From: Streptomyces natalensis ATCC 27448
Lineage (GTDB): Bacteria > Actinomycetota > Actinomycetes > Streptomycetales > Streptomycetaceae
DNA: 64,000 nucleotides
NCBI RefSeq assembly: GCF_000935125.1
Contig: NZ_JRKI01000045.1
Coordinates: forward strand, 124,001-188,000
Direction of reading: 5' to 3'
The notes under the pieces were generated by a model, which had not been told where the DNA came from, did not search any database, and worked only from the letters and a program-made list of their open reading frames with translations. Every line of letters starts with the position of its first letter. Within the stretch, counting starts at the first letter, position 1. The position numbers and the translations under genes are program-made. This document shows, in pieces, positions 1-8,889 of this stretch.

Positions 1-438
1 GGTGCGCATGCGGTCCATCAGGCGCAGCGCGATGGTGGGCGCCAGGGCGGACTTCCCGGCGGCTGCGGTGCGCACGGCGGCGGCGAGCTCCTCGGGCGGG
101 GCGTCCTTGAGGAGGTAGCCGGTGGCGCCGGCCTCGATGGCGGCGAGGATGTCGGCGTCGGTGTCGTAGGTGGTGAGCACCAGGACGCGGGGGGCGCCCT
201 CACGGGCGGTGATCTCGGCGGTGGCCTGCGCGCCGTGCAGGGCGCCGCCGAACTGGAGGTCCATGAGGACGACGTCGAGGTCGAGCCGGGCGGCCAGGTC
301 CACGGCCCCTTCGGCGGTGGCGGTGTCGGCGACGACCTCGAAGTCCTCCTCGGTCTCCAGGACGGCGCGCAGTCCGGCCCGTACGACGGGGTGGTCGTCG
401 GCGAGCAGCAGCCGGATGGGGGACTCGGTGCTGGTCAC
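1..438 (-). CDS. Response regulator, NarL/LuxR type (3' end cut by window edge)
   Basis: Read on the minus strand this gives 146 codons of a receiver domain and then leaves the window. The acidic pair is Asp14-Asp15, the phospho-acceptor is Asp60 in VLMDLQF, and the conserved lysine follows in YLLKDAPPEEL. The usual C-terminal LuxR helix-turn-helix lies outside the window. The GTG start at 438 overlaps the kinase stop codon (GTGA), so the two are translationally coupled and form one two-component system. By family, the kinase phosphorylates Asp60 and the dimer then binds DNA. The divergent ABC exporter at 1945-3704 is a plausible target; this is an inference from position only. Confidence 0.9.
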   Translation of the reverse strand, partial: MTSTESPIRLLLADDHPVVRAGLRAVLETEEDFEVVADTATAEGAVDLAARLDLDVVLMDLQFGGALHGAQATAEITAREGAPRVLVLTTYDTDADILAAIEAGATGYLLKDAPPEELAAAVRTAAAGKSALAPTIALRLMDRMRT

Positions 439-1751
439 GAGGCGGCCTCCGGGGTGGCGGGCGCTGCGGGGCAGGGCAGGGTGACGGCGATGGCGGTGCC
501 CTCCCCGGGGGCGGATTCGACGGCGAGGGTGCCGTGCAGGGCGCGGGCCCGGGCGCGCATGGCGGCGAGGCCGAAGCCGGTGCCGGAGGCGGCCGCGGAG
601 CCGGGGGCGGGGAGGCCGGAGGGAACGAAGCCGGCGCCGTCGTCGACGACGTCCAGGGCGACCTCGGTGTCCATGTAGCTGAGGGTCAGCTCGACGCGGT
701 CCGCGGCGGCGTGCTGGACGGTGTTGGCCAGTGCGGACTGGGCGATGCGCAGCAGGGCGACCTCGTGCGGGGTGGGCAGCTCGGTGGGGATGCCGGAGAG
801 GTGGCAGTGCACGGCGAGGCCGGAGGTGCGGGCGGTGGTGGCGCAGAGCCGTTCGAGGGCGGCGGGCAGCGAGCCGGCCTCCAGGTCGGGCGGGCTGAGG
901 GCGCTGACGAAGCGCCGGGCCTCGGCGAGGTTGTCGACGGCGGCCGTACGGGCCTGGCGGATGTGGCCGAGGGCGGGGCCGGGCCGCTCGGGCAGGGCGC
1001 GCTCGGCGGCCCGGAGCAGCAGCTGGATGCTGGAGAGGCCCTGGGCGAGGGTGTCGTGGATCTCGCGGGCGAGCCGTTCGCGCTCGGCGAGGACGCCGGC
1101 GGCGTGTTCGGCGGCGGCCAGGTCGCTGCGGGCGGCGGTCAGCTCCTCGATGAGGCGGCGGCGGGCTTCGCTCTCCCGGTAGAGGGCCTCGTAGCCCAGG
1201 ACTACGGCGACCGCGACGGCCGCGCCGAGCACCGGGCCGACGACCGTCCCGACGCTGAGCGTGTGGGTGTGCCAGCCGAATCCGGCGATGGCGATGACGG
1301 TGGTGGCCGCGACGGCGGGCAGGGCGGCGCGCAGCGGCAGCAGGTGCATCTGGACGAAGAAGAGCGGGAAGGCCAGCCAGATGCCGTCGGGGGTCAGGGC
1401 GAGCAGCACCGTCCAGATCAGCACCACAGCGCCCAGCCATAGGGCGGCGGCGCGGGTGGAGGTGCGGATACGGGGCAGCGAGGGGCCCGCGGCGTAGAGG
1501 GCGAAGAGGGCCGCGGCGGTGGCGAGGACGGCCGGGGCGTCGGCGGCGCCCGCGGCGAGCGCCCGTACACAGGCGAGCGCGAGCAGCGCGGCCACCATGA
1601 GGTGAAGGCAGGTGCGCAGCACCCGGAGCACGGGGGTGAGGGAGTGGGCGCTCCCGGCCTCGGCTGCGTCGGGCCCGGCTTCGTCGGACGCGGTTCCGTT
1701 CGGCGCGGTTTCGTCGGGCGCGGGGCTGGCGGTCACGGCTTTTTCGGTCAC
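435..1751 (-). CDS. Two-component sensor histidine kinase (HisKA_3/NarX-like)
   Basis: This 438-residue membrane kinase has several hydrophobic segments at about residues 46-190. A short coiled linker (YRESEARRRLIEELTAARSD) leads to the HisKA_3 dimerisation box RLAREIHDTLAQGLSS with phospho-acceptor His232. A HATPase_c domain follows with the G boxes DVVDDGAGF and GTGFGLAAMRARA. Such kinases autophosphorylate on His and pass the phosphate to the NarL-type regulator encoded immediately downstream, whose start overlaps this stop by four bases. The stimulus cannot be read from the sequence: there is no extracellular sensor domain, only transmembrane helices, as in many envelope-stress kinases of actinomycetes. 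The first 35 residues are Ala/Asp/Pro-rich and the GTG start at 1751 is not certain. Confidence 0.92.
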   Translation of the reverse strand: MTEKAVTASPAPDETAPNGTASDEAGPDAAEAGSAHSLTPVLRVLRTCLHLMVAALLALACVRALAAGAADAPAVLATAAALFALYAAGPSLPRIRTSTRAAALWLGAVVLIWTVLLALTPDGIWLAFPLFFVQMHLLPLRAALPAVAATTVIAIAGFGWHTHTLSVGTVVGPVLGAAVAVAVVLGYEALYRESEARRRLIEELTAARSDLAAAEHAAGVLAERERLAREIHDTLAQGLSSIQLLLRAAERALPERPGPALGHIRQARTAAVDNLAEARRFVSALSPPDLEAGSLPAALERLCATTARTSGLAVHCHLSGIPTELPTPHEVALLRIAQSALANTVQHAAADRVELTLSYMDTEVALDVVDDGAGFVPSGLPAPGSAAASGTGFGLAAMRARARALHGTLAVESAPGEGTAIAVTLPCPAAPATPEAAS

Positions 1752-1944
1752 GGCATCTTCAGGCTAAGGGCCGCTGCGACCTGCGGCATCAACCGAAAGG
1801 TGGAGTATCGGCTGGTCGATGGTAGGAGCACGGGCCGATGCTTTCGGCCGGGAGGGACCAAACCGTGGTGTGACGACGCGGGGCGGGGTCACGGGGGACG
1901 GTGGTTCCAGTCGCCGGACAGGGGGTCCGGCGCCCGAGCCGAGG

Positions 1945-3027
1945 ATGGCCGAGCCTGTGTTCGTCGCGTGGAGAGACCTGAGATTCGCCAAGGGGCGGTT
2001 CGCCCTGATGGGCACGGTCATTGTGCTGATCACGATGCTGGTGGGCCTGTTGTCGGGCCTGACAGCGGGTCTGGGCCGGGAGAACACCTCGGCGATCACC
2101 GCGCTGCCCGTCGACCACCTCGTTTTCTCGGCGCCCGTCGGGGACGGCAAGGTGGCGTTCACCGACTCGCGGCTGCCGCAGCGGACCGTACGGGAGTGGG
2201 CGCGGGTGCCCGGCGTGCGCAGCGCCGAGCCGCTGGGGATCGCCACGACGAAGGCGCAGGCGGGGAGCCGGACCGCGGCGGTATCGGCGTTCGGGGTGCG
2301 TCCCGGCTCGCGGCTGGGGCCGGGCGGGACGTCCGTCGCCGACGGATCGGTGGTGCTGTCGCAGAAGGCCGCGCAGGTGCTGGGTATACGCGCCGGGGAC
2401 GCGGTGACCCTGGGCGGCCGTGCCGTCGAGGTGGCGGCGGTGTCGGGGGCGGCGATGTACAGCCATACCGCCGTGATCTGGACGTCCCTGGAGGGCTGGC
2501 GGAAGCTCACCGGTGGCCCCGGGGGCGCGACCGTGGTGGCCCTCACCACCACGGGTGCGGCCGATCTGCCCGCCGCCGACAAGAAGCTCGGCACCCGGAC
2601 CGTCACCGCCGACGACGCTCTGAAGGCCATCGGCTCCTACAGCGCCGAGAACGGCTCGCTCCAGCTCATGCGCGGCTTTCTCTTCGCCATCTCCGCGCTG
2701 GTCATCGGTGCCTTCTTCACGGTGTGGACGATCCAGCGCAGCGGCGATGTCGCCGTGCTGAAGGCCCTGGGCGCCTCGACCCGCTCCCTGCTGCGTGATG
2801 CGCTCGGCCAGGCCGTCGTCCTCCTGGTGATCGGGACGGGCCTGGGGACCGCCGTCGCGGCCGGGGTGGGCGCCCTCGTCGGCGGCACCGTGCCGTTCGT
2901 CCTGGACGGGGCGACGGTGCTGATACCCGCCCTGGTCATGATCGCGCTGGGCGCCGTCGGCGCCGCCCTGTCCATCCGCCGCATCACCTCCGTAGACCCG
3001 CTGACCGCCCTGGGAAGTGCCCGATGA
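1945..3027 (+). CDS. ABC transporter permease, FtsX/MacB-like
   Basis: About 360 residues with the MacB/DevC plan. There is one transmembrane helix near the N-terminus (MGTVIVLITMLVGLLSGL), a large extracytoplasmic domain of about 200 residues, then three C-terminal helices (LMRGFLFAISALVIGAFF, AVVLLVIGTGLGTAVAAG, LIPALVMIALGAVGAAL). I chose the ATG at 1945 because MAEPVFVAWRDLRFAKGRF is the usual start of this family. The frame is open further upstream to 1819 but that stretch is low-complexity. It is coupled to the ATPase by an ATGA overlap. Together they likely export or extract a hydrophobic or peptide substrate, or sense envelope stress with the divergent two-component system. The substrate is unknown. 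Confidence 0.88.
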   Translation: MAEPVFVAWRDLRFAKGRFALMGTVIVLITMLVGLLSGLTAGLGRENTSAITALPVDHLVFSAPVGDGKVAFTDSRLPQRTVREWARVPGVRSAEPLGIATTKAQAGSRTAAVSAFGVRPGSRLGPGGTSVADGSVVLSQKAAQVLGIRAGDAVTLGGRAVEVAAVSGAAMYSHTAVIWTSLEGWRKLTGGPGGATVVALTTTGAADLPAADKKLGTRTVTADDALKAIGSYSAENGSLQLMRGFLFAISALVIGAFFTVWTIQRSGDVAVLKALGASTRSLLRDALGQAVVLLVIGTGLGTAVAAGVGALVGGTVPFVLDGATVLIPALVMIALGAVGAALSIRRITSVDPLTALGSAR

Positions 3028-3704
3028 GCCTCGAACTGACCGATGTCACCCTCACCTACCCCGACGGCGGCGGACGGCTGACCGCGCTCGACGCCGTCTC
3101 GCTGGAGGTGCCGGCCGGCCGGATGACGGCAGTGATCGGCCCCTCCGGCTCCGGCAAGTCGAGCCTGCTGGCGGTGGCCGCGACGCTGATCACACCTGAT
3201 CGCGGGCGGGTGGTGATCGACGGCATCGACACCACGGGCCTGAGCCGCGCCGAGCTGACCGCGCTGCGCCGCACGACCATCGGCACGGTCTTCCAGCAGC
3301 CGAATCTGCTGCCCTCCCTGACCGCCGCCGAGCAGTTGCAGGTGATGGCCCACCTGGACGGCCGCTCGCCCCGTAAGGCCGCGACGCGGGCCCGGGAGCT
3401 GCTGGCGGCCGTGGGCCTGGAGGGGCAGTCGGACCGCAGGCCGCACCAGCTGTCGGGCGGCCAGCGGCAGCGGATCAATATCGCGCGGGCGCTGATGAAC
3501 GAGCCGGCCGTCCTGCTGGTCGACGAGCCGACCAGCGCGCTGGACCACGAGCGGGGCGCGGCGGTGCTCGATCTGCTGACCACGCTCACCCATCAGCGGG
3601 CGACCGCGACGGTGCTGGTCACCCACGACCGTTCGCATCTGGAGGCGGTGGACGAGATAGCCGAGGTGCGCGACGGCCGGCTCGGCACCCCGCTGCGCGT
3701 GTGA
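3024..3704 (+). CDS. ABC transporter ATP-binding protein, MacB/LolD type
   Basis: A single nucleotide-binding domain of 226 residues. Walker A is GPSGSGKS (39-46), the Q-loop is VFQQPNLLPSLTA, the signature is LSGGQRQR (143-150), Walker B is LLVDEP (164-169), and the switch histidine is in LVTHD. Length and motifs match the LolD/MacB class that pairs with FtsX-like permeases. The ATG at 3024 overlaps the permease stop, so the two are made together. It powers the upstream permease at the inner face of the membrane. No terminator is obvious after the stop. Confidence 0.93.
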   Translation: MSLELTDVTLTYPDGGGRLTALDAVSLEVPAGRMTAVIGPSGSGKSSLLAVAATLITPDRGRVVIDGIDTTGLSRAELTALRRTTIGTVFQQPNLLPSLTAAEQLQVMAHLDGRSPRKAATRARELLAAVGLEGQSDRRPHQLSGGQRQRINIARALMNEPAVLLVDEPTSALDHERGAAVLDLLTTLTHQRATATVLVTHDRSHLEAVDEIAEVRDGRLGTPLRV

Positions 3705-3801
3705 GCGCCCAGCGACACCAGGTGTGGAGGTGAGCACCCCGCGACGGCGGGAGCGCCCCGCGACGGGTGTGCGCGCCCGCCGCGGGGCCCGGCCCAGGCC
3801 G

Positions 3802-4284
3802 CTAGCTGCCGTCCCTGACCGGCTCGTCCGGTGCGTGCGAGAAGAGCTTGAGGACCGGTACGCCGACCTTGTGGCGGGCGCGGGAGGCCCAGTCGCGGTG
3901 GAAGAACTCCTCGACGAAGTGCGGGGCGGTCAGCACGATCACCTCGTCGGCGTGGGTCTGTTCGACAACGGACGTCAGGAGGTCGAGGGGGTGCTCCTCG
4001 ACGACCTGCCCGACGGCCTCGGCACCGGTGGCGCGCAGTGCGGCGAGGGTGTGCGAGAGGGCGCGCTCGACGGGGAGCTCCCCGGTGGGCTCGTCGCCCT
4101 CGCGCACCGCTTCGTCGAACTCCCCCAGGGCGACGTCGTCGATGGCCCGCAGCAGGACGTCCTGCTTGCCGCGCGGCTGCATCAGGACGACGAACGACCC
4201 CTGCTCCTCACCGTGCAGGGTGGTGACAAACTCCACGTCGGCGGGCGTCAGAGGCTTCTCGATCATCAATACGCTCGTGAACAC
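3802..4284 (-). CDS. Universal-stress-like conserved protein
   Basis: A 160-residue soluble protein that begins MFTSVLMIEKPLT and ends in VGVPVLKLFSH. The pattern of a central ADEVIVLTAPHFVEEFF strand and a closing GVPVLKLF strand resembles the alpha/beta fold of universal stress proteins. The family is conserved in Streptomyces. From memory, some genomes label it indole-3-glycerol phosphate synthase; I see no motif of that enzyme and reject the label. It stands alone on the minus strand between the exporter operon and the reductase gene. The function is not known. Confidence 0.75.
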   Translation of the reverse strand: MFTSVLMIEKPLTPADVEFVTTLHGEEQGSFVVLMQPRGKQDVLLRAIDDVALGEFDEAVREGDEPTGELPVERALSHTLAALRATGAEAVGQVVEEHPLDLLTSVVEQTHADEVIVLTAPHFVEEFFHRDWASRARHKVGVPVLKLFSHAPDEPVRDGS

Positions 4285-4394
4285 GACGGACGCCCTTCTC
4301 CTCTTCGGGCCCGCTTGGCACGGAGCCCACAGAAACCATCCTGCCCCGTCGCCACACGGGGCCTGTTGGCCTTAAGTGTGCCCAACGGAAGCTA

Positions 4395-4415
4395 AGCGGA
4401 ACTGATAATTCCGCT
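4395..4415 (-). terminator. Hairpin at the end of the pyrimidine reductase gene
   Basis: The arms AGCGGAA (4395-4401) and TTCCGCT (4409-4415) are perfect inverted repeats around a 7-base loop. The structure abuts the TGA of the minus-strand reductase gene. The short AT-containing stem is unusual in this GC-rich DNA. A role in transcription termination is inferred from position. Confidence 0.5.
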
Positions 4416-5263
4416 CATTGTCGGGACCGACGGTATCGGGTGAACAGGAACCCGGCCTCCTCCAGAACGGCCGCCAGGGCGAAGCGTTCGGGGACGGCGA
4501 CCTCGGGGCCGGACATGATCCGCGGCGCGGCGCCGACGGCGACCACGGGGGCCAGCGACAGACACATCTCGTCCAGCGCGTCGGCCGCCGCGAACTGCCC
4601 CAGGAGCGAGGGTCCGCCCTCGGTGAGCAGCCGGGTGTGCCCCCGTTCGGCGAGCACCGCGGTCACCCGCGCCGGGTCCACCCCGATCCCCTCCCCCGCG
4701 AAGAGCACCTCGGCGCCCGCCGCACGGGCCTCGTCGACCCGGTCCGAGGGGGCCCCCGCTCCGGTCAGGACGACGGTGGGCACCAGGGGCTCGGTGAACA
4801 GCGGCAGGGTGAAGTCCAGACGGAGGCCCGCGGTCACCACGGCGATGGCGGGTGCCGGGCCCTGGCCCGCGGCGGCCCGCCGGGCGGCGAACGCCTCGCG
4901 GGCGCGGGCGGGCCGGTAGCCCTCCTGCCGGACCGTTTCCGCGCCGACCACCACCGCATCGGCCAGACCCCGCAGCACGCCGAAGATCCGCATATCGGCG
5001 GCGCCGGACAGCGGCTGGGAGCGGCCGTCGTGATGGGCCGCGCCGTCCATGGACGAGACCATGTTCGCGCGCAGCCAACCGGTGCGGCCGGCCCGTACCG
5101 GGTCGTCCGCGGCCGGATACGCGTAGGCCTCGGCCAGCTCGTCCAGCGACCACTCACGGTCCGACGCGTCCGCCGGAGCGGGTACCGGCACGGTGTTCCC
5201 GTCCTCACGGGCCGTTACGGAGGGGGCGGTGGGCTGGGCGAATGGCGGATACAGGCGTCGCAT
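4415..5263 (-). CDS. Pyrimidine reductase family protein (RibD C-terminal domain)
   Basis: About 282 residues forming a RibD_C/dihydrofolate-reductase-like domain. Evidence is the N-terminal substrate motif LRANMVSSMDGAAH, the NADPH-binding stretch DAVVVGAETVRQEGY, and the later TRLLTEGGPSLLGQF. By family these reduce a pyrimidine or flavin-precursor intermediate with NADPH. This one has no deaminase domain, so it is either a stand-alone reductase or acts on another substrate. The frame stays open to 5506, but MRRLYPPFAQP at 5263 is the natural start. It diverges from the zapE gene, which starts 67 bases away. Confidence 0.85.
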   Translation of the reverse strand: MRRLYPPFAQPTAPSVTAREDGNTVPVPAPADASDREWSLDELAEAYAYPAADDPVRAGRTGWLRANMVSSMDGAAHHDGRSQPLSGAADMRIFGVLRGLADAVVVGAETVRQEGYRPARAREAFAARRAAAGQGPAPAIAVVTAGLRLDFTLPLFTEPLVPTVVLTGAGAPSDRVDEARAAGAEVLFAGEGIGVDPARVTAVLAERGHTRLLTEGGPSLLGQFAAADALDEMCLSLAPVVAVGAAPRIMSGPEVAVPERFALAAVLEEAGFLFTRYRRSRQ

Positions 5264-5330
5264 GGCGGCAGTGTGACATGCCTCGCTCACCGGACCGAGG
5301 GGTATCCCGGAGCGACTAGGCTGGACGGCT

Positions 5331-6449
5331 GTGTCGTCGTCTTCGCAGTCCTCGTCCTCCCAGCCCGCCCCGATAGCCGGGGCACCGGCTGACGGAAGCG
5401 ACGCGGCCCCCACCGCGCTCACCGCCCGCGCGCCGCAGGTGCCCGCCGACCGCCTGGTCGCCGAGATGGTGCCGCCGCCGCGCTTCCAGGGCGCCCGCTT
5501 CGACACCTACATACCCGACGGCAAACAGCCCAGCCAGGCCGAGGCAGTCCAGGTCCTGAGCGCCTTCGCCGCGGGCATCGGCGGCACGGCCGCGGGCGGC
5601 ACGGCGAAGCGCCGCTGGTTCGCCCGCAAACCCGCCGCCCCCAAGGGCCCGCGCGGTGTCTATCTGGACGGCGGCTACGGCGTCGGCAAGACCCATCTGC
5701 TCGCCTCCCTCTGGCACGCCACCCCCGCCCCGGCCGAACGCAAGGCCTTCGGCACGTTCGTCGAACTGACCAACCTCGTCGGCGCGCTCGGCTTCCAGCA
5801 GACCGTCCGTACGCTCGGCGAGCACACGCTGCTGTGCATCGACGAGTTCGAGCTGGACGACCCCGGCGACACGGTGCTGGTCTCCACCCTCCTGGGCAAG
5901 CTGGTGGACTCGGGCGTGGCCCTCGCCGCCACCTCCAACACCCTGCCCGGCAAGCTCGGCGAGGGCCGGTTCGCCGCCGCCGACTTCCTGCGCGAGATAC
6001 AGGGGCTCAGCGCCCACTTCCGGCCGCTGCGCATCGACGGCGAGGACTACCGTCACCGCGGCCTGCCGCAGGCCCCCGACCCGTACGACGACGAGACCGT
6101 CACCCGCGTCGCCTACCGCACCCCCGGCGCCTCGCTCGACGACTTCCCCTCGCTGCTGGACCACCTCTCCCGGGTGCACCCCAGTCGCTACGGCGCGATG
6201 TGCGACGGCATACAGGCCGTCTGCCTGACCGATGTCCAGGCGGTGCCCGACCAGTCCACCGCGCTACGCCTGGTGGTCCTCGCCGACCGGCTCTACGACC
6301 GCGAGATACCGGTGCTGACCTCCGGAAAGCCTTTCGGCGAGCTGTTCAGCGACGAGATGCTGCGCGGCGGCTACCGCAAGAAGTACTTCCGCGCGATATC
6401 CAGGCTCACGGCCCTGGCACGGGACGCGGGGACGCTGGTCGGGCACTGA
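5331..6449 (+). CDS. zapE: Cell division protein ZapE / AFG1-like ATPase
   Basis: A 372-residue P-loop ATPase of the AFG1/ZapE family. It has Walker A GGYGVGKT (about 114-121), Walker B LLCIDEFELDD, and the sensor region ALAATSNTLPGKLGEGRF. An extra Gly/Ala-rich segment precedes the P-loop. In E. coli ZapE acts on the Z-ring, and mitochondrial AFG1 helps turn over respiratory proteins; the role in Streptomyces is not established. The start is GTG at 5331. The gene is monocistronic here, divergent from the pyrimidine reductase and convergent with the small Cys-motif gene. Confidence 0.9.
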   Translation: MSSSSQSSSSQPAPIAGAPADGSDAAPTALTARAPQVPADRLVAEMVPPPRFQGARFDTYIPDGKQPSQAEAVQVLSAFAAGIGGTAAGGTAKRRWFARKPAAPKGPRGVYLDGGYGVGKTHLLASLWHATPAPAERKAFGTFVELTNLVGALGFQQTVRTLGEHTLLCIDEFELDDPGDTVLVSTLLGKLVDSGVALAATSNTLPGKLGEGRFAAADFLREIQGLSAHFRPLRIDGEDYRHRGLPQAPDPYDDETVTRVAYRTPGASLDDFPSLLDHLSRVHPSRYGAMCDGIQAVCLTDVQAVPDQSTALRLVVLADRLYDREIPVLTSGKPFGELFSDEMLRGGYRKKYFRAISRLTALARDAGTLVGH

Positions 6450-6541
6450 CCCCTGCGCCGTCGGCCGGGGCGGACCTGGCGCCGAACCGGGCCGTGCGCG
6501 GCTCCGGTTACCCCCTTCGCCCGTCGTACGCCCCTCCGTTG

Positions 6542-6850
6542 CTAGCCGGAGCAGGCCGAGCGCTGGGCCTCCTGCCACTCGCACACCGGGCAGAGCAGCG
6601 CACCGGGACGGGCGGCCGGGTACTCGGTCGGCTCACCGCACTGCACACAGTCCGCGTACGGCGGCCCCCCGGCAGCGCCGCGGTGCGCGGCACCGGTCGG
6701 CGCCTCGCAGTAGCCGGCGTCGGCCCCGGAACCGGCGTCCGAGCCGGAGTCGAAGCCCGAGTCGGCAGGTGCGTCGGCGGCCCGGCCGTCGGTGGCCGTG
6801 TCGTCCGTGGCGAGGTCGTGGCGGGTGCTGGCGCGAGCGGTGTCCGGCAT
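6542..6850 (-). CDS. Small hypothetical protein with paired CxxC motifs
   Basis: About 102 residues. The first half is disordered and rich in Asp, Ala and Gly. The last 50 residues carry CVQCGEP and CPVCEWQEAQ, two CxxC pairs typical of a zinc ribbon. The ATG at 6850 (MPDTARAS) seems the best start; an upstream one at 6874 is possible. It lies just before the ABC permease gene at 6879-7547 on the same strand. No function is assigned. Confidence 0.6.
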   Translation of the reverse strand: MPDTARASTRHDLATDDTATDGRAADAPADSGFDSGSDAGSGADAGYCEAPTGAAHRGAAGGPPYADCVQCGEPTEYPAARPGALLCPVCEWQEAQRSACSG

Positions 6851-6878
6851 GGTGTCGAGGGTACGCCGGGGCACCCGG

Positions 6879-7547
6879 TCAGTTACGCCGGGAACTCAGC
6901 ACGCAGGCGGCCGCGACGGCCGCCACGGCTATGGGGACGGTCCCGGCGAGCGGTAGCCACGGCATGCTGACCGTGCCGTGCGCGGAACCGGAAACCATGC
7001 CCGTGACGGCGGCATTGGCGGGCGAGGCGCCCAGGACGGACAGCAGGAGTGCGGCGAGCAGCCCGGCCGGTATGGCGGAGCCGGGGCTGCGCAGGACCGG
7101 CCAGTTGCACAGGGCGCCGATCGCGATGCCGAGCAGCACGCAGGCCAGCGCGGTGAGCAGTCCGGCGGCGGTCGCGGGCAGGACGGGGACGGCGACCCGG
7201 TGGTCCGAGAAATGCGGGTCGGACGTCAGGGCCACGAAGGCCGTCCCCCCGAGGGCGAGCAGCAGCGCGCCGAGGGCCGCGGTCAGCAGCGAGGCGAGGT
7301 GCACCCGGCCCGGACCGGCGGCGGCCGCGGCGCAGTTGCGGGCGGCGGGCGGTTCGCTGGTGACACAGATCCGCGCCAGCCAGACGGCCATCGGCAGCGT
7401 GCCCGCGGCCGCGAAACCGTAGGAGTCGAGCATCGGGCCGCCGGTCTGGATGCCGACGGCCAGGAACGCGGCGTAGAGAATCACCGGCGGCAGCCACCGG
7501 TGCGAGCCGATGAGCAGGGCCGCCTGATAGCGGAGGAGGGCGATCAT
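6879..7547 (-). CDS. ABC transporter membrane subunit
   Basis: A 222-residue, strongly hydrophobic protein with about six predicted transmembrane helices, for example ILYAAFLAVGIQTGG, LASLLTAALGALLLALGG and LLTALACVLLGIAIGAL. It has no permease motif that would name the substrate. Its ATG overlaps the stop of the ATPase gene upstream (ATGA), which makes it the membrane partner of that ATPase. The architecture resembles small drug/lantibiotic-type or ABC-2 exporters. Confidence 0.8.
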   Translation of the reverse strand: MIALLRYQAALLIGSHRWLPPVILYAAFLAVGIQTGGPMLDSYGFAAAGTLPMAVWLARICVTSEPPAARNCAAAAAGPGRVHLASLLTAALGALLLALGGTAFVALTSDPHFSDHRVAVPVLPATAAGLLTALACVLLGIAIGALCNWPVLRSPGSAIPAGLLAALLLSVLGASPANAAVTGMVSGSAHGTVSMPWLPLAGTVPIAVAAVAAACVLSSRRN

Positions 7548-8617
7548 GGGCGGGCCTCCGCACCGGGGTCGTGGTGGACGTTGCGCCCGGATTCGTCGCG
7601 GGCCTGGGGGACGCCGTGAGGGGCACGGGCGGCCTGAGGGCGAGGGGCGGCGTAAGCGTCATGGGCATTACGGGCGTCGCGGGCGTCGCAGTGGGCCAGG
7701 GAGCCGGGATCCATACGGGGCTCATCCGGGTCGGTGGCCGACGGCGGGGCGGCGGTGACCGAGCGGATGTGCCAGGGCGGGCGGGCCATGAGCAGGGCCC
7801 GTAGCAGCGCATCGGAGTGCGCGGCCGGCACGGTCAGCCGGATCGTGCCGTCCGGGCCCGGTGCGATCGTCGGCCTCCCGGGCAGCGGCGGGGAGTCGGG
7901 GCCGTCCCCGGAGCGCGGCGCGCTGCCCGGTGCGCCCTGGACCTCGATGATCACCCGCGGGCCCGCGACCACCGCCGCGTCCTCGGCCCGGCCGCGCTCC
8001 TCCAGGACCAGCCGCCCGCCCGTCACGCGGTAGCGCGCGTCCGCCGTTCCGGCCAGACGGCGCGGATCGTGATCGACGAAGACGACCGTGCCGCCGTCCG
8101 CGACCCGCTCGGCCACCGCGCTGCCGAGGACCTCCCGCGCCCCCTGGTCCAGCCCCGTCCATGCCTCGTCCAGGACGAGCAGGCCGGGCTCGGCGAGCAG
8201 CGCCTGGGCGACCGCGACCTTCTGGCTGGTCCCCTTGGACAGCCTGGCCAGCGGCGTACCGGCATGCCCGGCCGCCCCGAAGCGCTCCAGCCAGGCCCCC
8301 GCCCGGCGGGCCGCCTCGGGCCCGCGCAGGCCGTGGATGCGCCCCAGGTGCGTGAGGTAGCCGGCGGCCGTGAACGGCAGCGCCGCCGGGAAGCGTTCGG
8401 GCACATACGCGGCGCGCGGCCGGCCGGTGATCCGTCCGGCGGTGGGCCGGTCGATCCCGGCGAACAGGCGCAGCAAGGTGGACTTCCCGCTGCCGTTGGT
8501 CCCCTCGATGCGCACCAGTGCACGGGCGGGCACCTCCAGCTGGACGTCCCGCAGCACCCACGGTCCCCGCACCCCGTAACGCCGCCCGACCCCGTCGAGT
8601 TTCATGCCGTACGGCAC
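7544..8617 (-). CDS. ABC transporter ATP-binding protein
   Basis: A 357-residue protein. An N-terminal nucleotide-binding domain of about 210 residues has Walker A GTNGSGKST, signature-like LSKGTSQK, Walker B LLVLDEAWTGLD and switch VFVDHD. The signature LSKGTSQK departs from LSGGQ. The C-terminal 140 residues are Pro/Asp-rich with a short conserved block (RLTVPAAHSDALLRALL) and then look disordered. ATG codons at 8617 (MPYGMKLDG) and 8605 are both possible starts. It energises the membrane subunit encoded next. Confidence 0.88.
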   Translation of the reverse strand: MPYGMKLDGVGRRYGVRGPWVLRDVQLEVPARALVRIEGTNGSGKSTLLRLFAGIDRPTAGRITGRPRAAYVPERFPAALPFTAAGYLTHLGRIHGLRGPEAARRAGAWLERFGAAGHAGTPLARLSKGTSQKVAVAQALLAEPGLLVLDEAWTGLDQGAREVLGSAVAERVADGGTVVFVDHDPRRLAGTADARYRVTGGRLVLEERGRAEDAAVVAGPRVIIEVQGAPGSAPRSGDGPDSPPLPGRPTIAPGPDGTIRLTVPAAHSDALLRALLMARPPWHIRSVTAAPPSATDPDEPRMDPGSLAHCDARDARNAHDAYAAPRPQAARAPHGVPQARDESGRNVHHDPGAEARP

Positions 8618-8782
8618 CTCCCCCGTACCCGATCCCCCCGGCTGCCCCGGGTCCCCGTCCCCGATCCCGGCCCGGTCCCCCGGCCACCGAAGATCCTCTT
8701 ACTCCCCCAACTCCCGCCGACCCCGGATTGGTTCCCGCGAGGGTCCCACCACTTTCCGCACTTTTCGCCGATAGCCGGGGCC

Positions 8783-8818
8783 GCCTGGGACGCCTGGGAC
8801 GCCTGGGACGCCTGGGAC
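8783..8818. repeat. Four tandem copies of a 9-bp unit
   Basis: GCCTGGGAC is repeated four times without change, in the 272-base gap between the ABC ATPase start and the AIM24 stop. The gap holds nothing else I can support. The copies are perfect, suggesting recent slippage. On the plus strand they read as Ala-Trp-Asp but belong to no credible gene. Confidence 0.9.
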
Positions 8819-8889
8819 GCCGCGCAACGGCTCGTACCGCACCTGCTCCCGGCCCCTCCCCCGCCAGCTCCCCGCGTCAGTTACCCCCG

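Noticed and set aside
3802..4284. Indole-3-glycerol phosphate synthase label
   Set aside because: The protein is too short and has none of the TIM-barrel or phosphate-binding motifs of TrpC.
8783..8818. A Trp-Asp repeat protein
   Set aside because: The 9-bp repeat reads so only in an open frame without a start signal, antisense and intergenic to real genes.
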